Assembly (NCBI RefSeq): GCF_009017495.1
Contig: NZ_CP044989.1
Span: 124,001 to 188,000, forward strand
Origin: Deinococcus sp. AJ005
GTDB lineage: Bacteria; Deinococcota; Deinococci; Deinococcales; Deinococcaceae
Reading direction: 5' to 3'
Length of the DNA: 64,000 bases
Part shown: piece by piece, positions 17,426 through 25,604 of the stretch
How positions within the stretch are numbered: the first letter of the stretch is position 1
How the letters are laid out: the number at the start of each line of letters is the position of its first letter
Notes under the pieces: model-generated
What the model saw: the letters and a program-made list of their open reading frames with translations, nothing else
Databases searched by the model: none
What the model was told of the DNA's origin: nothing
Position numbers and translations under genes: made by a program

Positions 17426-19684
17426 TCAGCCCGGCAGGCGGAAGCGGGTCAGGCTGCCGCTGAGGCGCTGGGCGAGTTCCTGGAGCTGCTCGGCCACCTC
17501 ACGGCCTGTCTCGGCAGAGCGCTGCGAGGCCCTTGCCACGTCGGCGATCTGGGTGACCGCGCTGCTCATGCCCTGCACGTCCCGCAATTGATCGCGCGCG
17601 GCGTCCGAGATGTTGCTGGCGAAGTGCGCCGTGACCCCGGCCAGGTCAGCCATCTCGCGCAGGGCCTCACCGGCCTGTCCGGCCACCGTGTACCCCTGCT
17701 CGACCTGCTCACTGTTGACCTGCATGTTCTGGGCCACGCCGCGCACATCGCTCTGCACCTCGGCGATCAGGCTGGCCATGCGGGCGGCAGCCACGGTGGA
17801 CAGGTCGGCCAGTTCACGGATTTCCTCGGCCACCACTGCGAAGCGTTTTCCGCCCTCGCCTGCGCCCGCCGCCTCGATGCTGGCGTGCAGGGACAGCAGG
17901 TTGACCTGCGAGGCGATGTGGCCAATTGAGTCCACGATTTCCTCGATCTGCTTAGAACGCTGGCTCAGCGACTGCACCCGCACGGACACGTCCTGCGAGG
18001 ATTCACGGATGGCCTCCATGCCCTGCAAGGTACTGATGACGGCCTGCTGACCGGTCTGCGAGGCGCTCAGGGCGCGCTGCGCCGAATCTGCGGACGCCTG
18101 CGCGATGGCCGACATCTGCCGGATGGCTACGGTCATATCGTTGGCCTGCTGGGTCACACGCCCGGTTTCCTCGGTGGTGATCAGCGTGCCTGCCCGGATC
18201 TGCTCGGTGGAGTCCAGCATGGCCTGCGAGCCGCCGGTGACCGAGGTAGAGGCGCGCTGCACGTCACCCAGCACGGACGCCAGTTCCTCGGTCATCAGGT
18301 TGATCGAGTCCACCACGTTGCCCAGCACGTCTTCGCTGACACGTCCGCGCTGCGTCAGGTCGCCGTCGGCGATCTTCATGGTCACGTCCAGAAACTCCGC
18401 GACGTTCGCCTGGAGGCGCTGGGCATCCTGACGTTCGGTTTCGGTCTTCTCCTGGTTGACGCGCAGTTTGGCCGTTGCGGCGTTGAACGCCTGGCCCACC
18501 ACGCCCAGCTCGTCGCGGGTGTTCACGGGCACGGAGACGCCCAGATCGCCCCCCTCCAGCGCGCGGGCCGAATCGGCCAGGCGGCGCAGGGGGCCGGTGA
18601 TGGCGCGGGCCACGGCCAGCAGCAGCAGCCCGGCCAGCAGCGTGATCAGGCCCACGGCCAGCAGCTCCTGAATCAGGGCGCGGCGCTCCAGCGATGCGCG
18701 GTTGGCCAGCAACCGCGTGACTTCCTGATTGCCGCTCTTGACGGCTTTGGCCACCTGGGCGACTGCCGAGTCCAGTGCCGTCAGGTTGGCGCGGCCCTCC
18801 ACCGCGTTACTCAGGTCCACACTTGCGGCGGTGGAGATAATCTGCCGCATGTTTTCAAGGTTGCGGGTGGCGTCCCCCAGCGTCAGGACCAGACTGGCGT
18901 TCAGGGCCTCGGCACGCCTGACCGCAACGAACGCGTCGTCGAGCGCCACACCTGCGCGGTTGGCCTCATTGCGGTACAGCGGTGCCAGCACATCCACCAG
19001 CGCCGGCTGATTCTTGACGAGTTCCAGCGACTGGGCCAGGGCCGCCAGACTGCTCAGCCGCGCCAGCACCCTGGGCAGGGTGATCAGGGCGGTCTGGGTG
19101 GCATAGTTTGAAACTTCGCTGGGATCGAGGGCCAGCGTGGATTCTTCCAGCACGGCGTCCAGGGTGGGCAGCATCTGCTCCAGATTGAACTGCTGGTAGG
19201 TAATGGTTCGGAAGAGGCCCCCCTGATCGGAACGGCTCTGTTGCAAGACCTTCCACTCCCTGGTCAGCCGTTCGGTCGCCGCCTGGCTGGCGCTCAGGCC
19301 CTGGGCGGCCATGGCGTTTTGCAAGGCCAGCAGGGTCTGGTCGACCTTCTCGGCTGCTACCTTTGCCGTCGAGCCGTATCCCCGCGTCTGGGCACGTACA
19401 TACTCTGACATCGAGTTTTGAACCTGGACGTAGGGATCAATCAGGCTGGTTCCGGCCAGCTTGCGTTCGATGGAGCGGATGTCCTGCTGGTGGCCACTGA
19501 CAGTCAGATACAGCAGGACCGTGATCGGTAGCGCGAACAGACCTGCGGTGATGGCCAGCTTCTGACCCACCCCGATGCGGCCCAGCAGCGTGCTGCTGGC
19601 AGCCTTGGGGGCGGTCTCCATCATGGCGGGCATGCGGCGTGCCTTGGTGATCAGGCTGGGGTCCAGGCGGGCGTTTTGCGACAT
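17426..19684 (-). CDS. Methyl-accepting chemotaxis protein, paralog of the neighbouring receptor
   Basis: A 752-residue chemoreceptor with the same build as its neighbour: MSQNARLDPSLI start, first transmembrane helix (about residues 44-67), extracytoplasmic sensor, second helix (about residues 340-362), HAMP (ITGPLRRLADSARALEGGDLGV) and signalling domain with IGHIASQVNLLSLHASIEAAGAGEGGK. The sensor halves of the two receptors differ strongly while the cytoplasmic halves are similar, so they probably sense different cues through one kinase. It also has Gly instead of Arg at the hairpin tip. It follows the CheW gene by 87 bp in the same direction. Ligand cannot be read from the sequence. Confidence 0.92.
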   Translation of the reverse strand: MSQNARLDPSLITKARRMPAMMETAPKAASSTLLGRIGVGQKLAITAGLFALPITVLLYLTVSGHQQDIRSIERKLAGTSLIDPYVQVQNSMSEYVRAQTRGYGSTAKVAAEKVDQTLLALQNAMAAQGLSASQAATERLTREWKVLQQSRSDQGGLFRTITYQQFNLEQMLPTLDAVLEESTLALDPSEVSNYATQTALITLPRVLARLSSLAALAQSLELVKNQPALVDVLAPLYRNEANRAGVALDDAFVAVRRAEALNASLVLTLGDATRNLENMRQIISTAASVDLSNAVEGRANLTALDSAVAQVAKAVKSGNQEVTRLLANRASLERRALIQELLAVGLITLLAGLLLLAVARAITGPLRRLADSARALEGGDLGVSVPVNTRDELGVVGQAFNAATAKLRVNQEKTETERQDAQRLQANVAEFLDVTMKIADGDLTQRGRVSEDVLGNVVDSINLMTEELASVLGDVQRASTSVTGGSQAMLDSTEQIRAGTLITTEETGRVTQQANDMTVAIRQMSAIAQASADSAQRALSASQTGQQAVISTLQGMEAIRESSQDVSVRVQSLSQRSKQIEEIVDSIGHIASQVNLLSLHASIEAAGAGEGGKRFAVVAEEIRELADLSTVAAARMASLIAEVQSDVRGVAQNMQVNSEQVEQGYTVAGQAGEALREMADLAGVTAHFASNISDAARDQLRDVQGMSSAVTQIADVARASQRSAETGREVAEQLQELAQRLSGSLTRFRLPG

Positions 19685-19771
19685 CGGGTGACTCCTTGAA
19701 AGGGGCGGGTCCAGCGGAGCTGTGGAAAATGAGACGGGGCCAGAATCGGTCTGCGCTTCAGAGCGCCGGTC

Positions 19772-20290
19772 TCAGGCGGTCTGGAGGCGTCCGGCGATGG
19801 CCACGGTCAATGCGTTCAGGCTCAGCAGCGCGGCGAGGTGGTCTCCCAGTTGGGCGCTTTGCAGCAGGGTCTGTGGAGCGGACGACTGGGCAGCAGACGA
19901 CTGGGCGGCGGGCAGCTCGGCGCTTACGTTTCCGATGACCTCGTCGATGGGCAGCAGCAGGCTCTCGCCTGCGTGTTCGCACAGCAGGCCCAGGCGGGTG
20001 CCGTCCGGCTGCAGGGCTGCCTCGTCCATGCCGCCCAGCAGGTGGCCCAGTAGCGTGGGCAGATTGACCACCGGCACGGCCCGTCCCTGTGCGCCCATCA
20101 GACCCAGCAGGCTGCCGCCACTGGCCGGAAGCGGCGAGAGCTGGCCCAGCGGAATGACCTGCCGCGTCTGCCGGGTGGGCAGCGCCAGCAGGCGTGCGCC
20201 ACTGCGGAACAGCAGGTAGGTTTCAGACGCTGGGTATGAACTTGCGGCGCTGGAAGCTACTGGACTGGGGTTCACTGGACTGGGAGTCAT
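19772..20290 (-). CDS. CheW-like adaptor (PilI/PixI type)
   Basis: A 172-residue CheW-domain protein that should couple the receptors to the CheA kinase. The fold is visible in YLLFRSGARLLALPTRQTRQVIPL, SLLGLMGAQGRAVPVVNLPTLLG and RLGLLCEHAGESLLLPIDEVIG. The N-terminus (residues 1-20) is Ser/Pro-rich and probably disordered. The open frame extends upstream, but ATG 20290 is chosen because it lies 5 bp after the cheY stop and the preceding residues only shadow that gene. Clustering with two receptors and CheA supports the call. Confidence 0.87.
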   Translation of the reverse strand: MTPSPVNPSPVASSAASSYPASETYLLFRSGARLLALPTRQTRQVIPLGQLSPLPASGGSLLGLMGAQGRAVPVVNLPTLLGHLLGGMDEAALQPDGTRLGLLCEHAGESLLLPIDEVIGNVSAELPAAQSSAAQSSAPQTLLQSAQLGDHLAALLSLNALTVAIAGRLQTA

Positions 20291-20295
20291 GGCGC

Positions 20296-20655
20296 TCAGA
20301 CGTGCCGGGCGATCAGGCTCAGGAGCTGCTCGGGGGTGTACGGCTTGATCAGGTAATCGACGGCGCCCTGCCGCATGCCCCACTTGACGTCTGTCTCTGC
20401 ACCCTTGCTGCTTACGAAGACCACTTTCATGCCCTCGGCGGCGGGCAGTTTCTTCAGGGCGCGCAGGGTTTCGTAGCCGTTGCGTTCGGGCATCACCACG
20501 TCCAGCAGCGCCAGTTGTGGGCGCTCGGATTCCACGGCGGCCTCGACCCCCTTGGAGTCGGTCAGGGTGACGCAGTCGTGCGCGGTGCCCTTGAGGGCCT
20601 CGGTCATGAAGCGGATATCGGAGGGGGAGTCGTCGACGATCAGGATTTTTGCCAT
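20296..20655 (-). CDS. CheY-like single-domain response regulator (PilH/PixH type)
   Basis: A 119-residue stand-alone receiver. It has the acidic pair in ILIVDDSPSD (Asp8-Asp9), acceptor Asp in LALLDVVMPERNGYE, Ser in VFVSSKGAE and Lys in LIKPYTPEQ. It has no output domain and presumably works by protein contact or as a phosphate sink for the CheA hybrid. It is the first gene of the chemosensory operon; its ATG is preceded by a GGAAGG box. A 14-nt leader segment (20665-20678) is identical to that of the receiver-roadblock gene at the other end of the operon. Confidence 0.92.
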   Translation of the reverse strand: MAKILIVDDSPSDIRFMTEALKGTAHDCVTLTDSKGVEAAVESERPQLALLDVVMPERNGYETLRALKKLPAAEGMKVVFVSSKGAETDVKWGMRQGAVDYLIKPYTPEQLLSLIARHV

Positions 20656-20912
20656 GTGGTGACCTTCCTTTGTGGGCCGCAGTGCGGCGCTGCTGGGTGC
20701 GTTTGCCCGTGAACGGGTCTGGGGTGGGTGGTCTGAACGCTGAGGAACGTATGCGGTTCCAGCCTTAGATTTCGCCCATTGCCCGAAACGATATGCACGC
20801 CGCCTACACAGAACTCTTACAGAGGTCTCATCTGAAAAAGACCGCTGAAATCGGTATGAACTACCTCACATTCACTAAAATGGTTTGTGATGATTTATTC
20901 TTTATCAACAGT

Positions 20913-20931
20913 TATGCACGTTGTCTGCATA
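20913..20931. promoter_or_regulatory. Candidate operator, TATGCA-N7-TGCATA
   Basis: A perfect 6-bp inverted repeat (20913-20918 and 20926-20931) separated by 7 nt. It lies about 35 bp upstream of the promoter-like element of the rightward operon. The form suits a dimeric repressor, but no regulator gene adjoins it, so the protein is unknown. Confidence 0.35.
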
Positions 20932-20951
20932 CCGAGACCCATAATGTCCGC

Positions 20952-20993
20952 GCGCGTCCAGAATTGACGCGCACGTAAATTCTGGCCTATGCT
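20952..20993 (+). promoter_or_regulatory. Promoter with overlapping inverted repeats for the acyl-CoA operon
   Basis: TTGACG (20964-20969) and TATGCT (20988-20993) are spaced by 18 nt, a sigma-70-type promoter about 58 bp before the GTG start at 21052. Two inverted repeats overlap it: GCGCGTC (20952-20958) with GACGCGC (20966-20972), and CCAGAATT (20958-20965) with AATTCTGG (20978-20985). Both cover the -35 box or the spacer, which is where a repressor of fatty-acid genes would bind. Promoter call moderate; repressor inferred. Confidence 0.5.
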
Positions 20994-21051
20994 GGGGGTG
21001 TCCGCTGTCCCATGCAATCTGTCCTGATCCCCCCATTCCCGGAGGTAGAAA

Positions 21052-21828
21052 GTGGCCCTGAAAACGTTGTTCGACCTGAGTGGCAAGACCGCCCTGATCA
21101 CCGGAGGCTCGCGCGGACTGGGCCTGCAAATTGCCGAGGCGCTGGGCGAGTACGGCGCAACCGTGGTCCTGACCGCCCGCAAACAGAATGAGCTGGACGA
21201 GGCCAAAACCCACCTGGAAGGCATGGGCATCACGGCGCACGTCTACGCCAACGATCTGGGCAATTTCGAGAGCATTGATTCCACTGTGGAGAAGATCGTT
21301 TCCGAAGTCGGGAGCATCGATATTCTGATCAACAATGCCGGGGCCACCTGGGGCGCGCCCACCGCCGAACACCCGCTGGACGCGTGGCTCAAGGTCATGA
21401 ACGTCAATGTCAACGGCACTTTTCTGATCACCCAGAGCGTGCTGAACCGCTGCATGCTGCCGGCGGGCGCCGGGCGCATCGTGAATGTCGCCAGCGTCGC
21501 GGGCCTTCAAGGCAACGATCCGCGCATGGCCGCCACCCTGGCCTACAACACGTCCAAGGGCGCACTGGTCAACTTTACCCGCGCGCTGGCCGCCGAGATG
21601 GCCGACAAGGGCATCACCGTCAACAGCATCTGCCCCGGCTACTTTCCCACCAAGATGACCAAGGGGACACTGGCCTACGGTGAGCAAGCCATTCTGGAAT
21701 CCACTCCGATGCACCGTCTGGGCGGCGCGGAGGACCTCAAGGGGCTGGCCCTATTGCTGTCCAGCGACGCCAGCGGCTTCATGACCGGACAGAACATCGC
21801 CGTGGACGGCGGAGCCACCGTCGTATGA
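21052..21828 (+). CDS. SDR-family NAD(P)-dependent oxidoreductase (FabG-like)
   Basis: A 258-residue short-chain dehydrogenase. It has the nucleotide-binding motif TGGSRGLG near residues 17-24, NNAGATWG, catalytic Ser in NVASVAGL, the YNTSK catalytic pair and a C-terminal VDGGATVV. It likely oxidises or reduces a 3-hydroxyacyl or 4-hydroxyacyl intermediate. The start is GTG 21052 with GGAGG about 7 nt upstream. It is the first gene of a compact operon and overlaps the MaoC gene by four bases (ATGA). The chemistry within the operon is inferred; the SDR family is certain. Confidence 0.9.
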   Translation: MALKTLFDLSGKTALITGGSRGLGLQIAEALGEYGATVVLTARKQNELDEAKTHLEGMGITAHVYANDLGNFESIDSTVEKIVSEVGSIDILINNAGATWGAPTAEHPLDAWLKVMNVNVNGTFLITQSVLNRCMLPAGAGRIVNVASVAGLQGNDPRMAATLAYNTSKGALVNFTRALAAEMADKGITVNSICPGYFPTKMTKGTLAYGEQAILESTPMHRLGGAEDLKGLALLLSSDASGFMTGQNIAVDGGATVV

Positions 21829-22274
21829 AGCCCGGCGAGCTGGCCTCACATGTCGGAAAGGAAGTGGCCCTATCGGAATGGATTTTGGTGGATCAGGCGC
21901 GTATCGACGCCTTTGCCGACGCCACCGGGGACCATCAGTTCATCCATGTAGACCCGGAAAAAGCTGCCGCCGGGCCCTTCGGCACCACCATCGCCCACGG
22001 CTTCCTGACCCTCTCGCTGCTGGCTGGGGAGTTCATGAACCACGGCGGCTCGGTGCAGATCGAGGGCGCGCAGATGACTGTCAATTACGGCCTGAACCGC
22101 GTGCGCTTCGTCTCGCCCGTCAAGGTGAACAGCCGTCTGCGCAACCACGCCGTGCTGCAAAGTGCAGATCAGGGCGCAGGTTATATGCAGATCACGGTGC
22201 TGAACACCATTGAAATTGAGGGCGAGGAGAGGCCAGCGGCGACGGCGGAAAGTGTGTTCCGGGTTTATCTGTGA
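21825..22274 (+). CDS. MaoC-family (R)-specific enoyl-CoA hydratase
   Basis: A 149-residue hot-dog-fold hydratase. The catalytic hydratase-2 motif is present as DATGDHQFIHVDPEKAA followed by FGTTIAHGFLTLSLL. Such proteins add water to trans-2-enoyl-CoA. The gene overlaps the SDR before it (ATGA) and the macro-domain gene after it (GTGA), which indicates coupled translation. In the proposed route it would hydrate the enoyl product of the acyl-CoA dehydrogenase two genes downstream. Family and active site are clear; the substrate is inferred. Confidence 0.9.
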   Translation: MKPGELASHVGKEVALSEWILVDQARIDAFADATGDHQFIHVDPEKAAAGPFGTTIAHGFLTLSLLAGEFMNHGGSVQIEGAQMTVNYGLNRVRFVSPVKVNSRLRNHAVLQSADQGAGYMQITVLNTIEIEGEERPAATAESVFRVYL

Positions 22275-22783
22275 ATTTGAAATATGTCGTTGGAGACGCT
22301 ACAAAGCCGGAGGGCGCGGGTCCGCGGATTCTGGTTCACGTCTGCAACGACATAGGGGTCTGGGGACGGGGATTTGTCCTGGCCCTGTCAAAAAGATACA
22401 AGCAGCCGGAAGCGGCCTTTAAGGACTGGGCAGCGGGCAAAAGTGATCAACCCTACGAACTGGGGCGCGTGCAGTTTGTGGATGTGGGCGGTGATCTGCA
22501 CGTCGCTAATCTGATCGGCCAGCATGATATCGCCCGCAAGAATCGCCTCACAGACTTGCCGCCTGTGCGCTATGAGGCGATTCGGGAAGGTCTGGCCCGC
22601 GTTAAGCAGAATGCCCAAAGCTTGGGCGCGAGCGTTCATATGCCCCGTATCGGCGCAGGTGTGGCGGGCGGCGATTGGTCAGTTATTGAATCAATTGTCC
22701 GCGAAGAATTGACCGCTCATGGCATCTCAGCAACAGTTTATGACCTGACTGAATCGACTTCTCACCAGGAGGAACCCCTATGA
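22271..22783 (+). CDS. Macro-domain protein (ADP-ribose-binding, TARG1/YmdB-like fold)
   Basis: A 170-residue stand-alone macro domain. Visible features are VVGDATKP at residues 6-13, [23 protein letters not shown] near residues 21-43, [10 protein letters not shown], and [13 protein letters not shown] near residues 124-136, which form the ADP-ribose pocket in this family. Relatives bind or hydrolyse ADP-ribose, O-acetyl-ADP-ribose or ADP-ribosylated glutamate/nucleic acid. It is inserted between the hydratase and dehydrogenase genes with GTGA and ATGA overlaps, so it is a true operon member. Its role there is unknown. A metabolite repair or deacylation role is possible but unproven. Confidence 0.85.
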   Translation: MNLKYVVGDATKPEGAGPRILVHVCNDIGVWGRGFVLALSKRYKQPEAAFKDWAAGKSDQPYELGRVQFVDVGGDLHVANLIGQHDIARKNRLTDLPPVRYEAIREGLARVKQNAQSLGASVHMPRIGAGVAGGDWSVIESIVREELTAHGISATVYDLTESTSHQEEPL

Positions 22784-24042
22784 CCGTATTCGACGTAACT
22801 GACCGCTCCCGTGACCTGCGCCAGCGCTTGCTGGCCTTCATGGACGAACACATCTACCCCAACGATGCCGAGGCCGCCCGTCAGGTCAATGAGGGCAACC
22901 GCTGGGAACACCTGCCGCTGATCGACGAGTTGAAGCCCAAGGCGCGCGAGGCCGGACTGTGGAACCTGTTCCTGCCGACGGCCAGTGACCCGGACGGCAC
23001 CTTTGGCCCCGGCCTGAGCAATCTGGAATACGCCCCGCTGTGTGAGGTCATGGGCCGCGTGTGGTGGGCACCGGAGGTCTTCAACTGCGCCGCGCCCGAC
23101 ACCGGCAACATGGAAGTGCTGGCCCGCTACGGCACCCCCGAGCAGCAGGAGCAGTGGCTGATCCCCCTGCTGAACGGCGAGATTCGCAGCGCCTTTTCCA
23201 TGACCGAGCCGGATGTGGCGAGCAGCGACGCCACCAACATCGAATCCAGCATCACGCGCGATGGCGAAGACTATGTGATCAACGGCGAGAAGTGGTGGAC
23301 GAGTGGCGCGGGCGATCCCCGTTGCGCCGTCAGCATCTTCATGGGCAAGACGGACCCCAATGCCGAGCGTCACCTCCAGCAGAGCATGATCCTGGTGCCG
23401 ATGGACGCGCCCGGCGTGACCAAAGAGCGCATGCTGACCGTGTTTGGCTACGACGACGCGCCGCACGGTCACGCGCAGATGACCTTCAAGGACGTGCGCG
23501 TGCCTGTGTCCGCCATGCTGCTGGGCGAGGGCCGGGGCTTTGAAATCGCGCAGGGCCGCCTGGGGCCGGGCCGCATTCACCACTGCATGCGCCTGATCGG
23601 GCAGGCCGAGCGCGCGCTGGAACTGATGGTGGCGCGGGCGTCCAGCCGCGTGGCCTTCGGCAAACCGCTCTCGGCGCACCAGCATGTGCGGGAGCTGATC
23701 GCGCTAAGTCGCATGGAAATCGATCAGGCCCGCCTGCTGACCATGAACGCCGCGCACATGATGGACACCGTGGGCAACAAGGAAGCGCGCGGGCAGATCG
23801 CGGCCATCAAGGTGGTTGCGCCCAACATGGCGTTGGCCGTGATCGACCGCGCCATTCAGGTCTTCGGCGGCGCGGGCGTCAGCCAGGACACCCCGCTGGC
23901 GATGATGTACGCCCAGGCCCGCACCCTGCGCCTGGCCGACGGCCCCGACATCGTCCACATTGGCACCGTGGCGAAGGAGGAAATGCGCCGTCAGGGTGAG
24001 GCGGCACGCGGACGCGAGAGCGTGTTCTCGGCGTCCAAGTAG
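22780..24042 (+). CDS. Acyl-CoA dehydrogenase, ACAD10/ACAD11-like
   Basis: A 420-residue flavoprotein dehydrogenase of acyl-CoA thioesters. The sequence follows the ACAD11 subgroup closely: [18 protein letters not shown] near residue 146, [55 protein letters not shown] near residue 250 and the C-terminal [17 protein letters not shown]. An AGGAGG box lies 6 nt before ATG 22780, which overlaps the macro gene stop. In human ACAD10/11 this domain is fused to an APH-like kinase; here the kinase is a separate gene at 25601. That pairing is the basis for proposing 4-hydroxyacyl-CoA catabolism. Dehydrogenase identity is firm. Confidence 0.93.
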   Translation: MTVFDVTDRSRDLRQRLLAFMDEHIYPNDAEAARQVNEGNRWEHLPLIDELKPKAREAGLWNLFLPTASDPDGTFGPGLSNLEYAPLCEVMGRVWWAPEVFNCAAPDTGNMEVLARYGTPEQQEQWLIPLLNGEIRSAFSMTEPDVASSDATNIESSITRDGEDYVINGEKWWTSGAGDPRCAVSIFMGKTDPNAERHLQQSMILVPMDAPGVTKERMLTVFGYDDAPHGHAQMTFKDVRVPVSAMLLGEGRGFEIAQGRLGPGRIHHCMRLIGQAERALELMVARASSRVAFGKPLSAHQHVRELIALSRMEIDQARLLTMNAAHMMDTVGNKEARGQIAAIKVVAPNMALAVIDRAIQVFGGAGVSQDTPLAMMYAQARTLRLADGPDIVHIGTVAKEEMRRQGEAARGRESVFSASK

Positions 24043-24054
24043 GATGAACTGAGA

Positions 24055-24237
24055 ATGACTGACGACAGGCCGCCCGAACGTGTTTTTTCTGGCACCATGT
24101 CCACCCGTGGCCGTGTGACTGTGCCAAAAGCGCTGCGGGAAGAAATGCGGCTCAGGCCGGGCTGTCGGCTTGTCTTCGTGACCCGTGACGGGGAAGTTAA
24201 AATCCGACTTGAGGACGGGGAGCAGCGGAGCGAATGA
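24055..24237 (+). CDS. AbrB/SpoVT/MazE-like DNA-binding protein
   Basis: A 60-residue swapped-hairpin protein. The core STRGRVTVPKALREEMRLRPGCRLVFV (residues 16-42) is the classic AbrB/MazE N-terminal fold, preceded by a short acidic/basic tail. It begins 12 bp after the dehydrogenase and overlaps the next gene by four bases (ATGA). Proteins like this are transition-state regulators or antitoxins. No MazF- or PIN-type toxin follows; instead there is a CbrC-like gene. It may autoregulate or modulate the operon, but this is not shown by the sequence. Confidence 0.8.
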   Translation: MTDDRPPERVFSGTMSTRGRVTVPKALREEMRLRPGCRLVFVTRDGEVKIRLEDGEQRSE

Positions 24238-24773
24238 GCGAAGTTCTACCCCAGTTTCCCTACTACGCAGACCCGGTTGGTGATGGGCGGATTGTGCAGC
24301 AGGACATCGTTTGTGATGTTTGCGAGAAGCCGAGGAATTGGGCGTACGTCGGCAGTCTTTATGTACCCGGTGGAAAGCCCGAATTTCTTTGCCCCTGGTG
24401 CGTGGCGGATGGTTCGGCAGCAGCCAAATTTCAAGGCGGTTTTCAGGACGCCGACTTTTCCGAGAATGCCAGCGCCGAAAGCGTGGCAGCAGTCATGCGG
24501 CAGACTCCGCGTGTCGTGATCTGGAACCCCATTTTCTGGCCTGATCACTGTGACGAATGTTGTACGTATTTTGGCGAATTTATTCCATCCGAGCAGCCTG
24601 AACTAGCTCTGAGAACTGATGTGCTGGCCGAAGCGCAGGCCATTGCTCGCGGAATCTCCGAAAAATGGGGAGCCGAGGACGTGTTGGACTGTGGTGAGCG
24701 TGGCTCAATCACTCTGCATCTTTTTCAATGTCGTCAGTGCGGAACCCACAAACTCTCACCAGATGGAACCTGA
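24234..24773 (+). CDS. CbrC-family (UPF0167) protein
   Basis: A 179-residue cysteine-rich protein of the CbrC/UPF0167 family; E. coli CbrC is linked to colicin E2 tolerance but its biochemical role is unknown. Four CxxC or CxxCC pairs are visible: CDVC near residue 25, CPWC near residue 53, CDECC near residue 104 and CRQC near residue 170, suggesting structural zinc. FPYYADPV and VIWNPIFWPDHCDECCTYFG are family hallmarks. The start overlaps the AbrB gene (ATGA), and the SDR after it has its own ribosome-binding site. I do not assign a function within the operon. Confidence 0.78.
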   Translation: MSEVLPQFPYYADPVGDGRIVQQDIVCDVCEKPRNWAYVGSLYVPGGKPEFLCPWCVADGSAAAKFQGGFQDADFSENASAESVAAVMRQTPRVVIWNPIFWPDHCDECCTYFGEFIPSEQPELALRTDVLAEAQAIARGISEKWGAEDVLDCGERGSITLHLFQCRQCGTHKLSPDGT

Positions 24774-24791
24774 ATCAAGGAGTAATCCCAC

Positions 24792-25604
24792 ATGGAACTT
24801 AAAAACAAGATCGTCGTCATCACCGGCTCCGCCTCGGGCATCGGCCTCGCCCTTGCCACCCGCTTTGTTCAGGAAGGCGCAACCGTGATCGCCTCTGACC
24901 GGAATGCGGAAATAGGCGCACAGAAAGCGCAGGAGATCGGCGCGCGTTTCGTGGCCGCCGATGTGGGGCAGGAAGCGGACATCAAAGCGTTGATCGACGA
25001 CGTGCTGGGCAAGGAAGGCCAGATTGACCTGTTCTGCTCCAACGCCGGAATTGCGGTGGGTGAGGGGCCGGAGACGCCCGACAAGGTGTGGGACCTGATC
25101 CACCGCGTCAACGTGATGTCCCACGTCTGGGCCGCCCGCCACCTGCTGCCGCACATGCTGGAGCGCGGCGAGGGCTACCTGCTGAACACCGCGTCGGCGG
25201 CGGGCCTGCTCACCGAACTGCACTCCGCGCCCTACGCCGTGACCAAGCACGCCGCGCTGGCCTTTGCCGAGTGGCTGGCCATCACCTACGGGGACCGGGG
25301 CATCAAGGTGGCCTGCCTGTGCCCCGAGGGCGTCTGGACGCCCATGATCCAGAACGCGCCGATCCTGCAACAGACCGCCGTGACCACCGACGTGCTGGTG
25401 GAAGCCACCCTGAAAGTCTTGCAGGCCGACGGCTTTCTCATCACCACGCATGAAACCACCCTCAAGTCCTTCCAGAACAAGGCGGGCAATTACGGCGAGT
25501 GGCTCAGCAAGATGCGCCACCTGCGCAAGAAGGCGATGGCGCTGCTCTCAGGTGAACCGGCATTTAAGGAGGGCGACGCCCCGCGCACCGAGGGTCATCC
25601 TTGA
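24792..25604 (+). CDS. SDR-family oxidoreductase
   Basis: A 270-residue short-chain dehydrogenase. It has TGSASGIG near residues 11-18, the Asp-containing second strand VIASDRN, NAGIAVGEG, catalytic Ser in NTASAAGLL and the YAVTK pair. A well-placed AAGGAG box precedes ATG 24792. The C-terminus is extended by about 30 residues compared with FabG-type enzymes, with a Lys/Arg-rich helix (LSKMRHLRKKAM). Similar SDRs occur next to APH-like kinases and ACAD11-like dehydrogenases. It overlaps the kinase gene by four bases (TTGA). Exact substrate unknown. Confidence 0.88.
   Translation: MELKNKIVVITGSASGIGLALATRFVQEGATVIASDRNAEIGAQKAQEIGARFVAADVGQEADIKALIDDVLGKEGQIDLFCSNAGIAVGEGPETPDKVWDLIHRVNVMSHVWAARHLLPHMLERGEGYLLNTASAAGLLTELHSAPYAVTKHAALAFAEWLAITYGDRGIKVACLCPEGVWTPMIQNAPILQQTAVTTDVLVEATLKVLQADGFLITTHETTLKSFQNKAGNYGEWLSKMRHLRKKAMALLSGEPAFKEGDAPRTEGHP

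Larger units (their letters stand above)
20656..21051. other. Divergent intergenic region between chemosensory and acyl-CoA operons
   Basis: This 396-bp stretch is more AT-rich than its surroundings and has no convincing gene. The left part is the leader of the leftward chemosensory operon, including the shared GGCCCACAAAGGAA segment. The right part holds a promoter-like pair and two inverted repeats described as separate entries, next to the start of the rightward operon. Short open frames inside it lack ribosome-binding sites and family likeness. Confidence 0.7.

Noticed and set aside
20913..20931. Radiation/desiccation response motif
   Set aside because: TATGCA-N7-TGCATA does not match the Deinococcus consensus TTATGTCATTGACATAA in core or spacing.
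20793..20978. Possible 61-residue gene in the chemosensory/acyl-CoA spacer
   Set aside because: No ribosome-binding site, no family likeness, and it runs through the promoter and operator candidates.
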